Assembly: GCA_900549745.1 (NCBI GenBank)
Contig: URPJ01000026.1
Span: forward strand, 1 to 12,938
Origin: an uncultured Collinsella sp.
GTDB taxonomy: Bacteria; Actinomycetota; Coriobacteriia; Coriobacteriales; Coriobacteriaceae
Reading direction: 5' to 3'
Length of the DNA: 12,938 nucleotides
Position numbers and translations under genes: made by a program. Numbering within the stretch: the stretch's first letter is position 1; each line of letters starts with the position of its first letter. The notes under the pieces are model-generated. The model made no database searches, was not told the origin of the DNA, and was given only the letters and a program-made list of their open reading frames with translations. Below, piece by piece: positions 12,915 to 12,938 of the stretch.

Positions 12915-12938
12915 GCTCTTAGGGTATAACCCTTGGAT

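Overview
The window is GC-rich, gene-dense bacterial DNA. Its content (a DrrA-like ABC exporter beside a NarL-type two-component pair, and an Ech-type energy-converting [NiFe] hydrogenase operon) and its abundant palindromic intergenic repeats fit an anaerobic gut actinobacterium of the class Coriobacteriia, most likely Collinsella or a near relative. This placement is an inference from gene content and style; no phylogenetic marker gene is present.

Left part (1-5421): a three-gene minus-strand operon encodes an ABC-2 exporter, with the ATPase (start 3450) followed by two permeases of the same topology; the permease genes overlap each other. A histidine kinase and a LuxR/NarL-family response regulator diverge from it on the plus strand from a 199-bp shared control region and overlap by ATGA. 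The arrangement suggests that the two-component pair senses a membrane-active compound or drug and controls the exporter. The kinase gene has a good -10 box only 6 bases before its ATG and no ribosome binding site, so it may be leaderless.

Middle (5422-6190): about 770 bp without a gene lie between convergent operons. They hold three palindromic units of 154, 160 and 154 bp with perfect or near-perfect outer arms and a nested inner hairpin, joined by shared tail sequences. The first unit is inverted relative to the other two. A perfect 16-bp hairpin at 6136-6169 follows the hydrogenase operon.

Right part (6191-11868, minus strand): a tightly packed five-gene operon reads, in transcription order, antiporter-like subunit fused to NuoH-like subunit (960 aa), NuoB-like small subunit, NuoC-like subunit, NiFe large subunit, and a 2[4Fe-4S] ferredoxin subunit. 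This is the echA-B-C-D-E-F order with echA and echB fused. Both NiFe-binding CxxC motifs are present, so this is a hydrogenase and not complex I. It probably couples ferredoxin oxidation and H2 formation (or the reverse) to ion movement across the membrane. No formate dehydrogenase, CO dehydrogenase or maturation gene is in the window.

Right end (11869-12938): the putative ech promoter region, then a solitary IS150-InsJ-like double helix-turn-helix gene with its own intrinsic terminator and no transposase partner, then an AT-rich 380-bp stretch with a possible plus-strand promoter and a strong terminator hairpin.
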